NCBI GenBank assembly: GCA_947476745.1
Contig: CANJRG010000003.1
Coordinates: 1 to 64,000 of the forward strand
From: Acidimicrobiia bacterium
GTDB lineage: Bacteria > Actinomycetota > Acidimicrobiia > Acidimicrobiales > CAIXPF01
Direction of reading: 5' to 3'
DNA length: 64,000 bases
Position numbers and translations under genes: made by a program. Position 1 is the first letter of the stretch, and every line of letters begins with the position of its first letter. Below are positions 52,039-64,000 of the stretch, in pieces. The notes under the pieces are model-generated. The model worked only from the letters and a program-made list of their open reading frames with translations. It was not told where the DNA came from and did no database searches.

Positions 52039-52587
52039 GTGCTCGCTGCTGCCCTGCTGCTAGCGGCTGAAGAAGCAAAGAAGACGGTCAACCCGATTCT
52101 TCCGGTGACGGAGGAGATCGTCTGGGCCGCGGCGAGCTTCTTCTTGCTGTGGATGCTGATGCGCTACGTCTTCCTGGCCCCGGTGATGCGGGTCATGGAC
52201 GAACGTGAGGGACGACTGCGTGAGGCCCGAGCCGAGGCTGACTCGGCCAGCTCGGGTGCTGACGACGCGGTCGCCGCATATAACGCCCGGGTCGACGTGG
52301 CCCGGGTCGAGGCCAACGGCATCGTTGCCGCGGCCCGTGACGAGGCCGAGCGCTACCGCGCCCGGCAGCTGGCGGAGGCCAACGCCGCGATCCACGCACA
52401 GCGGGACCAGGCTTCCGCCGAGGTCGGTGCGGCCAAGGCGGCGGCACTCGCCCAGCTGCGCACGCAGGTCGCCGGCGTCGCCGTTTCGGCGGCCTCTCGG
52501 GTCGTGCAGAAGGACCTCGCCCTCGACGCCCAGTTGCAGGTCATCGAGGACTACGTCAACGGCTCGATCGAAGGTGGGACGCGATGA
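52039..52587 (+). CDS. atpF: ATP synthase subunit b
   Basis: The 182-residue stator subunit has one transmembrane segment (IVWAAASFFLLWMLMRYVF), then a long charged coiled helix. The GTG start at 52039 follows GGAGG. It overlaps the second b-type gene by 4 bases. Confidence 0.9.
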   Translation: MLAAALLLAAEEAKKTVNPILPVTEEIVWAAASFFLLWMLMRYVFLAPVMRVMDEREGRLREARAEADSASSGADDAVAAYNARVDVARVEANGIVAAARDEAERYRARQLAEANAAIHAQRDQASAEVGAAKAAALAQLRTQVAGVAVSAASRVVQKDLALDAQLQVIEDYVNGSIEGGTR

Positions 52588-53117
52588 TCGCCATGCTCGG
52601 AGCCCTGCTCGCCTCGGAGAAGCCCAACGGCGCCATCCTGCCCGGCGACCTCAACGAGCTGCACTGGTCGATCGTGGCCATCGTGGTGATCTTCGGCCTG
52701 TTGTTCAAGCTCGCCCTGCCGCCGATCAAGAAGGCCCTGCGCGACCGCACTGCCAAGATCGAGCAGGAACTCGGTGCCGCCGACTCGGCCAAGGCCGACG
52801 CCCTCGCCGAGGCCGAACGGGTGCGGGCTTCCGTCGGTGACGCCGAGGCCGATGCTGCACGGATCGTGGCCGACGCCCGCCAGAGCGCCCAGCAACTCGA
52901 GGTGTCGCTACGTGCACGGGCCGATCAGGAGGCCCAAGACCTCCGCCACCGGGCGCTCGCGGACATCGAGTCCCAGAAGGTGCAGGCCATCGCCGACCTG
53001 CAGGCGGAGGTCGCCTCGCTGGCTCATGGTGCGGCCGAAGCGGTGGTTCGTCACAACCTCGACGACGCCACCCACACAAGCCTCATCGACAACTACATCA
53101 ACCAGGTGGGTGCGTGA
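52584..53117 (+). CDS. Second b-type stator subunit
   Basis: The 177-residue protein has one transmembrane segment (ELHWSIVAIVVIFGLLFKLALP) and a long coiled helix, as in atpF, but the sequences differ strongly. It overlaps both atpF and atpH. Two unlike b subunits are known from photosynthetic bacteria; in mycobacteria the second b is fused to delta. Here the second b lies next to delta, unfused. Confidence 0.88.
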   Translation: MIAMLGALLASEKPNGAILPGDLNELHWSIVAIVVIFGLLFKLALPPIKKALRDRTAKIEQELGAADSAKADALAEAERVRASVGDAEADAARIVADARQSAQQLEVSLRARADQEAQDLRHRALADIESQKVQAIADLQAEVASLAHGAAEAVVRHNLDDATHTSLIDNYINQVGA

Positions 53118-53650
53118 CGATGGCCGGTACCGAACGCGTCCAATTGTTCGCCGATGCGCTGTTCACCATCGCACAGGCGTCGCCCCAGCCGGCCGAGGTC
53201 GAGGACGAGCTGTTCCGGCTCGCCCGTATCTTCGAGGGGTCCGACGAGCTGCGCTCGAAGCTCACCGACACCACCATCCCGGCGCCCCGCCGGCAGCAGA
53301 TCGTCGAGGAGCTGCTCGGCAGCCGCGCCACCCCGGTCACCACGGCCATCGTGTCGCTCCTGGTCTCCGCGGACCGGGCGGCTGACCTTCCCAAGATCAT
53401 CGACGCCATGGCCGAGCGATCGGCCGCCGCCTCGAACCGGTCCCTGGCCGAGGTTCGCTCCGCGGTTGCGCTGAGCGATGAGCAACAGGCCCGTCTCGCG
53501 GCTGCGCTGAAGAAGCAGCTCGGCTACGCGGTGCAGGTCAAGGTCATCATCGATCCCTCCGTCGTCGGTGGCGTCATCACGCAGATCGGCGACACCGTCA
53601 TCGATGGCAGCATCCGTACCCGTCTCGCCCAGCTGCGGGAAGCGTTCTAG
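53114..53650 (+). CDS. atpH: ATP synthase subunit delta
   Basis: The 178-residue stator subunit has the conserved C-terminal [22 protein letters not shown] and the N-terminal helical domain ([11 protein letters not shown]). It overlaps the second b gene by 4 bases; the GTG at 53114 or ATG at 53120 may start it. It joins the b subunits to F1. Confidence 0.93.
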   Translation: MTMAGTERVQLFADALFTIAQASPQPAEVEDELFRLARIFEGSDELRSKLTDTTIPAPRRQQIVEELLGSRATPVTTAIVSLLVSADRAADLPKIIDAMAERSAAASNRSLAEVRSAVALSDEQQARLAAALKKQLGYAVQVKVIIDPSVVGGVITQIGDTVIDGSIRTRLAQLREAF

Positions 53651-53667
53651 GCCAAGGAGCCGTAGTC

Positions 53668-55290
<1,623 letters not shown>

Positions 55291-55343
55291 TCCCGTTGAA
55301 CGCAAGCCAGCCGACGCCGCCGTGCAGCGGGGAGGTCTGATAG

Positions 55344-57777
<2,434 letters not shown>

Positions 57778-57778
<1 letters not shown>

Positions 57779-58170
57779 TGACGCTCCAGGTCGAGTTGGT
57801 TTCGCCCGAGGGCATCCTGTTCGAGGGTGAGGCGGACATGGTCATCGCCCGGACGGTGGGCGGTGGCGACATCGCGTTCCTGACCGGCCACGTGTCCTTC
57901 GTGGGTACGTTGGCGGCGGGTCTGGTGAAGATCCTCCAGCCCGGGAACCAGAGCCAGCTCATCGCGACGCACCGCGGGTTCGTCTCGGTGTCCCATGACC
58001 GGGTGTCGATCCTGTCCGACGTGGCCGAGCTGTCCGCGACCATCGACGTCGCCCGGGCAGAAGCCGCCAAGGCTCGCGCCGAGGAGGAACTTCGGGCCCA
58101 CAGCGACGACGACGAGGCTCGTGCCTCGCTGCGCCGGGCCGAGGTCCGGCTGCAGGCGGCCCGGGGCTGA
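57778..58170 (+). CDS. atpC: ATP synthase subunit epsilon
   Basis: The 130-residue subunit has the N-terminal beta sandwich (LVSPEGILFEGEADMVIAR, GDIAFLTGHV) and a short helical C-terminus with Ala/Arg/Glu-rich sequence. It couples rotation to F1 and is the last gene of the operon. Confidence 0.92.
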
Positions 58171-58210
58171 AGTCCGGCGCGCTGGCGTTGGCGCCCCGAC
58201 CAACAGTCGA

Positions 58211-58241
58211 ACAAGGGCCGGCCCGAAAGGTCGGCCCTTGT
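58211..58241 (+). terminator. Terminator of the ATP synthase operon
   Basis: ACAAGGGCCGGCC and GGTCGGCCCTTGT pair over 13 bases, with one wobble, around CGAAA. It begins 41 bases after atpC. Confidence 0.7.
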
Positions 58242-58517
58242 CGCGTTCATGGCCCGCGTAGGGTGCGGGTGTGCTGAACGACGGTCTTGGGTAGAGCGAC
58301 TCCCAGGACCGCGGTCCGGTTAGAGCGAACCATGGACAGCCGATTTGCTCATTGAGATGCCCGCTCCGTTGCGGTGTGCTTGGTCGAACGGCCGCTCGCA
58401 CCGTCCCGACGGGGCGGCGGAGGTCCTCGGTGCGCCGGCGCCGGTGGCTGCGGTCTCGAACGGGTTACACAGCGCGACACCATCGCCCGGGCGGTGGGCC
58501 GGGAGCAGGGAGTCACA
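58242..58517. other. Intergenic region upstream of the epimerase gene
   Basis: No gene is recognised. A longer in-frame extension upstream of the epimerase ATG is not coding-like. A promoter for the epimerase-methyltransferase genes should lie here, but none is clear. Confidence 0.45.
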
Positions 58518-59585
58518 ATGCGGGTTCTGGTGACGGGTCACGATGGCTACATCGGCAATGTGCTCGTGCCGCTGTTCAGGGCAGCGGGTCACACGGTGAT
58601 CGGCCTCGACAGCATGCTGTTCGAGGGCTGCACATTCGGTGAGGACGGTGGTGGACCGGACCGGGTGATCGCCCTCGACGTACGTGACGTGACCCCCGAA
58701 CACCTCGAGGGCGTCGATGCGGTGGTCCATCTGGCGGCGATCTCCAACGATCCGCTCGGCGATCTCAACCCCGGCTGCACCTTCGACATCAACCACCTGG
58801 CCACGGTGACGTTGGCCAAGGCGGCCAAGGCGGCGGGGGTGACCCGGTTCCTCTACTCGTCGTCGTGCTCGCTGTACGGGGCCCATGGCGACGAGTTCCT
58901 CACCGAGTCCGCAGGGTTCAACCCGGTGACGCCCTACGGCGAGTCCAAGGTGCGTTCCGAGACCGACCTCGCCGCCCTCGCCGACGACGACTTTTCGCCC
59001 ACCTACCTGCGCAACGCCACCGCCTACGGGGTGTCGCCCCGGCTGCGTGGCGACCTGGTGGTCAACAACCTCACCGGGTTCGCCTTCACCACCGGCAAGG
59101 TGTTCCTCAAGTCCGACGGCACCTCATGGCGGCCGCTGGTGCACATCGAGGACATCGCCCGGGCGTTCCTGGCCCTGATGGAGGCCCCGCGGGCCCTCGT
59201 GCACAACGAGCCGTTCAACGTGGGCAGCACGGCAGAGAACTACCGCATCCGTGACGTGGCCACCGTGGTCGGCGAGACGGTGTCCGGCTCGGTCATCACC
59301 TTCTCCGACGAGGCCTTCAACGACCTGCGCAACTACCGGGTCAACTGCGACAAGCTCGCCGAGACGATCGGGTTCGCCACGAAGTGGACGGTGCCGGCGG
59401 GGATCGCGGAGCTGTACCAGGCCTACCAGCAGATCGGGCTGACGCTCGACGACCTCGAAGGGAACCGGTACATGCGCATCAAGCGGGTCCGCGACCACCT
59501 CGAATCGGGCCGGCTCGACGCCGACCTGCGTTGGACCCGGGCCGACCACAGCGGCCGCTCGACTGCGGGGGTGTCCGCAGCATGA
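58518..59585 (+). CDS. NAD-dependent sugar epimerase/dehydratase
   Basis: The 355-residue SDR-type protein has [14 protein letters not shown] (NAD site), [22 protein letters not shown] and the YGESK catalytic motif, with the C-terminal [16 protein letters not shown]. It probably acts on a nucleotide sugar. The ATG follows GGGAGCAGGGAG; its stop overlaps the next gene's ATG (ATGA), so it is coupled with the methyltransferases. Confidence 0.85.
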   Translation: MRVLVTGHDGYIGNVLVPLFRAAGHTVIGLDSMLFEGCTFGEDGGGPDRVIALDVRDVTPEHLEGVDAVVHLAAISNDPLGDLNPGCTFDINHLATVTLAKAAKAAGVTRFLYSSSCSLYGAHGDEFLTESAGFNPVTPYGESKVRSETDLAALADDDFSPTYLRNATAYGVSPRLRGDLVVNNLTGFAFTTGKVFLKSDGTSWRPLVHIEDIARAFLALMEAPRALVHNEPFNVGSTAENYRIRDVATVVGETVSGSVITFSDEAFNDLRNYRVNCDKLAETIGFATKWTVPAGIAELYQAYQQIGLTLDDLEGNRYMRIKRVRDHLESGRLDADLRWTRADHSGRSTAGVSAA

Positions 59586-60808
59586 ACTGCCGGGTGTGTG
59601 GAGAGGATGGGGTCCGTCCGTTCCTCGACCTCGGCAAGATGCCGTTGTCGGACGGTCTGGTACGACCCGAGAACCTGCAGGGGCCGGAACCGACGTTCGC
59701 GCTCGAGGTGGCCTTCTGTCCGAGTTGCAGCATGGTGCAGATCCTCGAGGACGTCGCTCAGGAGGTGCTCTTCCCGGAGGACTACCCGTACTTCTCGTCG
59801 TTCTCCGACCATCTGCTGGCCCATTCGCGCCGGCATGCGCTGAACCTGATCGAGACCCGCTCGCTGGGCCCCGACAGCCTGGTGGTGGAGCTGGCCTCCA
59901 ACGACGGCTACCTGTTGCGGAACTTCGTCGAAGCCGGCGTGCCGGTGCTGGGCATCGACCCTGCACCGGCCCAGGTGCAGGCCGCCAACGACCAGGGCGT
60001 CCGCAGCATCTGCCGGTTCTTCGGCCGTGAGCTGGCCGACGAGCTGCTCGCCGCCGGCACGGCCCGAGCGGACGTGATCATCGCCAACAACGTGTGTGCC
60101 CACGTGCCGGACCTCAACGGGTTCGTGGCCGGGATGCAGGCGCTGCTGGCCCCGGACGGCCTGATCACCATCGAGAACCCCTACGTGCGCGACCTCATCG
60201 ACCACTGCGAGTTCGACACGATCTACCACGAACACCTGTTCTATCACTCCTGCACCGGGATCGATCGGCTGATGCAACGCCACGGCCTGCACCTCAACCA
60301 CGTCGAGTACTTCCCCGAGCTGCACGGCGGCACGTTGCGCTACCACGTCTCCCACACCGCCGGTCGAACCCCCGAACTCGAGGCCTTCCTCGCCGACGAG
60401 GCGGCCAGCGGGATCGACAGCTTTCGCTACTACGAGGGCTTCGCCAAGCGGGTCGAGCAGTTGCGGGTCGATCTGCTGGCCCTGCTGGCCGACCTGCGTA
60501 CCGAGGGCCGGACCATCGCCGCGTACGGCGCCGCAGCGAAGGGCTCGACGATGCTGAACTACGTCGGCATCGGTCGTGAGCTGGTGTCGCTCGTGGTGGA
60601 CCGCAACACCCACAAGCAGGGCCTGCACATGCCCGGCACCCACCAGCCGATCCTGCCGGTCGAGGCCCTCGTCGAACAGCGGCCCGACTACACGCTGATC
60701 CTGGCCTGGAATTTCAAGGACGAGATCATGCGCCAGCAAGCTGCGTACACCGAGGCGGGCGGTCGCTGGATCGTCCCCGTTCCCCGTCCCGAGGTCGTCG
60801 TCCCGTGA
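59582..60808 (+). CDS. NDP-sugar C-methyltransferase-like protein 1
   Basis: The 408-residue protein has an N-terminal Zn-finger part ([12 protein letters not shown] and FCPSCSMVQ; CxxC pairs), a SAM-binding region ([19 protein letters not shown]) and the C-terminal [17 protein letters not shown] of the TylCIII/NovU-like C-methyltransferases that act on deoxysugars. It follows the epimerase and overlaps the second methyltransferase, indicating a branched-sugar module. Confidence 0.85.
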   Translation: MNCRVCGEDGVRPFLDLGKMPLSDGLVRPENLQGPEPTFALEVAFCPSCSMVQILEDVAQEVLFPEDYPYFSSFSDHLLAHSRRHALNLIETRSLGPDSLVVELASNDGYLLRNFVEAGVPVLGIDPAPAQVQAANDQGVRSICRFFGRELADELLAAGTARADVIIANNVCAHVPDLNGFVAGMQALLAPDGLITIENPYVRDLIDHCEFDTIYHEHLFYHSCTGIDRLMQRHGLHLNHVEYFPELHGGTLRYHVSHTAGRTPELEAFLADEAASGIDSFRYYEGFAKRVEQLRVDLLALLADLRTEGRTIAAYGAAAKGSTMLNYVGIGRELVSLVVDRNTHKQGLHMPGTHQPILPVEALVEQRPDYTLILAWNFKDEIMRQQAAYTEAGGRWIVPVPRPEVVVP

Positions 60809-62007
60809 ACCGTCGTCTGGTCGAAACCGCTTGCCCCGCCTGCGGCCATCAGCCGCTCGACGTGTTCTTCGGGCAGCGCGGCATCCCCACCAACTCCTGT
60901 CTGCTGCTCGACACCCGCGAGGAGGCCGAGGGGTTCCCCCGCGGTGACCTCGAGCTCGGCTTCTGCGGGAGCTGCGGGTTCCTCTCCAACGTGGTGTTCG
61001 ACGAGGCCGAGTACTCCCAGCGGTACGAGGAGACCCAGGGGTTCTCCAAGGTGTTCGTCGAGTGGGCCCGCAAGTTGGCCGCCCGCTGGGTGGACACCTA
61101 CGACCTGCAGGGCAAGCGGGTGCTGGAGATCGGCTGCGGCAAGGGCGAGTTCCTGGTGTGGATGGTGGAGGCCGGGGCCGGTCACGGCATCGGCATCGAC
61201 CCCGGAGTGCACCCCGAGCGCATCGACACCGCCGTGCCGGCCGACCGCTTCACGTGGATCAAGGACTTCTACTCGGAGCAGTACACCCACCTCGAGGCGG
61301 ACGCCATCGTCTGCCGGCACACCCTCGAGCACATCGCGCCGGTCGGCGAGTTCATGCGGATGGTCCGCTCGGCCATCGGCGACCGTCTCGACACCGTCGT
61401 GCTGTTCGAGCTGCCCGACGTGAAGCGGGTGCTCGACGAGGTGGCGTTCTGGGACGTCTACCACGAGCACTGCAGCTACTTCTCGCTCGGTTCGTTGGCC
61501 CGGCTGTTCCGGGCCAGCGGGTTCGAGGTGCTGAACCTCGAGCTCGACTACGACGACCAGTACCTGCTGATCGAGGCCCGGCCCAGCGCCACCACGCCCG
61601 CCGCCGGCGACCCGCTGCCCGAGGAGGACGACCTCGCGGCACTCGCCGCCGGGGTCGACGCCTACGCCGCGGGTTACGACGCGCTGGCCGGCAGCTGGCG
61701 GCAGCGGCTCGGCGAGCTCCGGGCCCGTGGCGGCAAGGCGGTCATCTGGGGGGCGGGCTCCAAAGGGGTGTCCTACCTGACGAACCTGACCAATATGGGC
61801 ATGACCGACGAGATCGAGTACGCCGTGGACATCAACCCCTTCAAGTGGGGCAAGTTCATGGCCGGAACCGGCCAGCAGATCGTCTCACCCGAGTTCCTGG
61901 TCGACTACCGGCCCGACCTGGTGGTGGCCATGAACCCGATCTACCTCGATGAGATCCGCCTGCAGCTCGAGGAGCTGGGGCTGCACCCCGAGCTCATCGG
62001 CGCCTGA
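60805..62007 (+). CDS. NDP-sugar C-methyltransferase-like protein 2
   Basis: The 400-residue protein repeats the architecture of the previous one: CPACGHQPLDVFF and FCGSCGFLS, SAM site VLEIGCGKGEFLVWMVEAG and WGAGSKGVSYLTNLTN. The similarity is moderate, so it is a paralogue, possibly acting on a second sugar or step. It overlaps the upstream gene by 4 bases. Confidence 0.82.
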   Translation: MNRRLVETACPACGHQPLDVFFGQRGIPTNSCLLLDTREEAEGFPRGDLELGFCGSCGFLSNVVFDEAEYSQRYEETQGFSKVFVEWARKLAARWVDTYDLQGKRVLEIGCGKGEFLVWMVEAGAGHGIGIDPGVHPERIDTAVPADRFTWIKDFYSEQYTHLEADAIVCRHTLEHIAPVGEFMRMVRSAIGDRLDTVVLFELPDVKRVLDEVAFWDVYHEHCSYFSLGSLARLFRASGFEVLNLELDYDDQYLLIEARPSATTPAAGDPLPEEDDLAALAAGVDAYAAGYDALAGSWRQRLGELRARGGKAVIWGAGSKGVSYLTNLTNMGMTDEIEYAVDINPFKWGKFMAGTGQQIVSPEFLVDYRPDLVVAMNPIYLDEIRLQLEELGLHPELIGA

Positions 62008-62032
62008 GCGCCCTCGGCTGGCAGCGGCCGGC

Positions 62033-62842
62033 TCAGACGATCTTCAGGCCCTCGATGCCGGGTTCGGAGTCGGGGTAGCGCAGGCCGAGGCGTTCCAACG
62101 TTGACACCACGATGTCAGCGGCAACCAGGTTGCGGAACCAGGTGCGGTCCGCCGGTATCACGTACCACGGCGCCCATTCGGTGGAGGTGCGGCTCAGCAT
62201 GTCCTCGAACGCCTTGCGGTAGTCGTCCCAGCGGGCTCGCTCGTCGAGGTCGCCCATCCGGAACTTCCAGTGCTTGGCCGGGTCGTCGATCCGTTCCTGG
62301 AAGCGGACCGCCTGCTCCTCGGGGGAGAGGTGCAGGAACAGCTTGACGATGGTGGTTCCCTCGTCGGCCAGCATCTTCTCGAAGGCGTTGATGTGGTCGT
62401 AGCGCCGTGACCAGACCTTCTCGGGCACCAGCTCGTGGACCCGTACCACCAGCACGTCCTCGTAGTGGCTGCGGTTGAACACGGCGATCTCGCCCTTGGC
62501 CGGCACTTGGCGGTGGGCCCGCCACAGGTAGTCGTGGGCGAGCTCCTCGTCGCTGGGCTGCTTGAAGCTCGTCACCCGGGTGCCCTGGGGGTTCACCCCG
62601 GTCAGCAACGAGCTGATGGTGCCGTCCTTGCCGCCGGCGTCCGGTGCCTGCAACACCACCAACAGCCGTTCGGCGGACCCGGCGAAGAGCATGCGTTGCA
62701 GCTCGGCCAGCCGGCTCACCAGCTCGGCGGTGCGGGCTCGCCCGGCCTCTTTGTCGCCGTCGAAGCCGTCGGTGCTCCGCGTCGCCACCTTGCGCAGGTC
62801 GACGTCGGTGCCGGGCGCGACCCGGAATCGGTTCAGGTTCAC
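62033..62842 (-). CDS. ppk2: Polyphosphate kinase 2 family protein
   Basis: The 269-residue protein has VVLQAPDAGGKDGTISSL (Walker A), NRSHYEDVLVVRVH and DRTWFRNLVAADIVV, as in PPK2 enzymes, which use polyphosphate to phosphorylate nucleotides. The GTG start at 62842 follows AGGAG and overlaps trmB's stop (GTGA). It converges with the methyltransferase operon. Confidence 0.88.
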   Translation of the reverse strand: MNLNRFRVAPGTDVDLRKVATRSTDGFDGDKEAGRARTAELVSRLAELQRMLFAGSAERLLVVLQAPDAGGKDGTISSLLTGVNPQGTRVTSFKQPSDEELAHDYLWRAHRQVPAKGEIAVFNRSHYEDVLVVRVHELVPEKVWSRRYDHINAFEKMLADEGTTIVKLFLHLSPEEQAVRFQERIDDPAKHWKFRMGDLDERARWDDYRKAFEDMLSRTSTEWAPWYVIPADRTWFRNLVAADIVVSTLERLGLRYPDSEPGIEGLKIV

Positions 62843-63585
62843 GGCTTTGCTCCTGTTCGTCCGCCGGCCGGTGGGGGTTCGGGGTCGACGCGGCGCCGGT
62901 AACACAGGTCCAGCACCGGACGCCCGGCCTCGATGGCTCGGCGCTCGTAGTAGGTGAGGGGGCGATCGGCGCGGCCTGCGTCGGGGACCGGGACCAGACG
63001 GGGGTCGGCGGCGACCCGATCGCGCATGGCGGCGCCGTATCGGGCATCGTCGGTGGCCAGCTCGAGCAGCCCGCCGGGCGCCAGGACATCGCCGACGAGG
63101 GTCACGAAGGTCCGGTCGACCAGCCGGCGGGCGTGGTGGCGGCGCTTCGGCCAGGGGTCGGGGAAGAACACCCTGACCAGGTCGAGCCGCCGGGCGGCAC
63201 CGATCGTGGCGAGCACGGCCCGGCCGTCGCCGTTCGCCACCCGCACGTTCCCCGCGGCACTGCGCTCGAGGTCGAGCAACAGCCGGGCCAGGCTCGCCTT
63301 GTGGACTTCGGTTGCAACGACCAGCAGGTCCGGACGCGTCGCCGCCAGGGCGAGCGCCGCCTCGCCGGTCCCGGCTCCGATCTCCAGTGCGGTCGCGGCG
63401 AGACCCGTGAGTGCGACGTCGTCCGGGTCCGGGGCGAAGCGGGCCGCCAGCTCCTCGAGGGCCCACCGCTTTCGCGCGGTCAGCCGCCCCGATCGCGCGT
63501 GCCAGCTCGGGATCGCCGTTGCCGCCAACAGGTGCACCGGGCCTGCGGCGGCAGGAGGGGGGCCGGTGGTGCCGAGATCGTTCAC
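62839..63585 (-). CDS. trmB: tRNA (guanine-N7-)-methyltransferase
   Basis: The 248-residue protein has TALEIGAGTGEAALALA (SAM site), VRVFFPDPWPKRRHHARRL (PDPWPK motif) and YYERRAIEAGRPV of TrmB, which makes m7G46 in tRNA. The start ATG at 63585 gives an N-terminus slightly longer than usual. ppk2 overlaps its end. Confidence 0.92.
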   Translation of the reverse strand: MNDLGTTGPPPAAAGPVHLLAATAIPSWHARSGRLTARKRWALEELAARFAPDPDDVALTGLAATALEIGAGTGEAALALAATRPDLLVVATEVHKASLARLLLDLERSAAGNVRVANGDGRAVLATIGAARRLDLVRVFFPDPWPKRRHHARRLVDRTFVTLVGDVLAPGGLLELATDDARYGAAMRDRVAADPRLVPVPDAGRADRPLTYYERRAIEAGRPVLDLCYRRRVDPEPPPAGGRTGAKP

Positions 63586-63709
63586 CTGACGCTCACCGTA
63601 GCGCCGTCGCTCCGCGATGCAACGCTGCGGAGGCGCCCGGCCGGGTCGGGGTGCGGTCGAGCAGCGCGGCCCCGGGCGTCAGGACCGTCGGAGGGCCTAG
63701 GGTCGGGCG

Positions 63710-64000
63710 GTGGCTCGACTCCAGGTGCTCGTCGCCGTGCTCGTCGAGGGGGACGCCGCGATCGAGGTTCAGGCCTTCCGGCGAGCGCTCGGGGACCGTC
63801 GGCTCGAACGGATCGCCCCTCATGTCACCCTGGCCCCGCCGTCGGCCGTCGCCGAGGCCGACGTGGAGACGGTGATCGGCCGGTTGCATCGTGCGGCCCG
63901 CCGGGAGACGCCGTTCACGTTGCCGCTCGGCCCGCCCGCCAGCTTCGTCCCGATCGCCCCGACGGTGCATCTTCCGGTCGAGGACGACCGCGGACGGCTC
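63710..64000 (+). CDS. 2H-phosphoesterase-like (2'-5' RNA ligase superfamily), 3' truncated
   Basis: The frame starts GTG at 63710 and runs off the window with no stop. It reads VARLQVLVAVLVEG, then ERIAPHVTLAPPS, the first HxT motif of the 2H phosphoesterases, and ends at PTVHLPVED, where the second site would follow. The rest is missing. Confidence 0.6.
   Translation, partial: MARLQVLVAVLVEGDAAIEVQAFRRALGDRRLERIAPHVTLAPPSAVAEADVETVIGRLHRAARRETPFTLPLGPPASFVPIAPTVHLPVEDDRGRL

Overview
The window is about 70% GC with dense, overlapping (ATGA/GTGA) gene junctions and many GTG starts, which fits a high-GC actinobacterium. The order argS-lysA-hom-thrC-...-rho-prfA-prmC-wecA-atp operon is an actinobacterial core arrangement, and I would guess Acidimicrobiia (Ilumatobacter/Microthrix-like). 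That class assignment is inference from gene order and general feel, not from a search.

Bases 1 to about 32,870 look like an accessory island. It opens inside a type 2 BREX (Pgl) phage-defence operon: pglY (5' truncated), pglZ, brxD and brxHI, all overlapping by 4 bases. A VapBC-type toxin-antitoxin pair follows, then a small VOC/PhnB-like protein, and on the minus strand an alpha/beta hydrolase, a secreted Thr-linker protein and a SAM methyltransferase. A RelBE-type pair sits back to back with an excisionase-integrase pair. Next come a repeat protein with an internal twin-arginine segment, several broken genes (DUF2510-like, CaiB C-terminus, integrase N-terminus) and a DnaQ-like exonuclease with BRCT domain.

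From 21.4 to 31.5 kb lies a cluster I cannot match to a named system: a HEPN-motif protein, an endonuclease/exonuclease/phosphatase-fold protein, an HDAC-like amidohydrolase, a UvrD-type helicase with a C-terminal RecB-like Fe-S domain, a dual-specificity-type phosphatase, a vWA protein, a sigma-70 region-2-like protein and an unknown protein. The HDAC-like gene and the phosphatase-vWA-sigma operon carry the same upstream motif, TGTCACA-N14-CGTC, in matching positions. This resembles an ECF sigma promoter and suggests one regulon, possibly driven by the sigma-like protein encoded in it. This is the best candidate here for an undescribed system. The island ends at an AT-richer unknown gene, a repeat-rich intergenic stretch and a tRNA-Arg(CCG) gene whose 3' end faces the island.

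From 33 kb the content is housekeeping: enoyl-CoA hydratase (minus strand), argS, lysA, hom, thrC, a phosphoglycerate-mutase-like gene that probably replaces thrB, rho, an unknown gene, prfA, prmC, a WecA-like transferase, a sugar-1-phosphate transferase (minus strand), and the full F1Fo ATP synthase operon with two separate b-type subunits. After a terminator come an NDP-sugar epimerase with two C-methyltransferase-type genes, then ppk2 and trmB on the minus strand, and a 2H-phosphoesterase-like gene cut by the window end.
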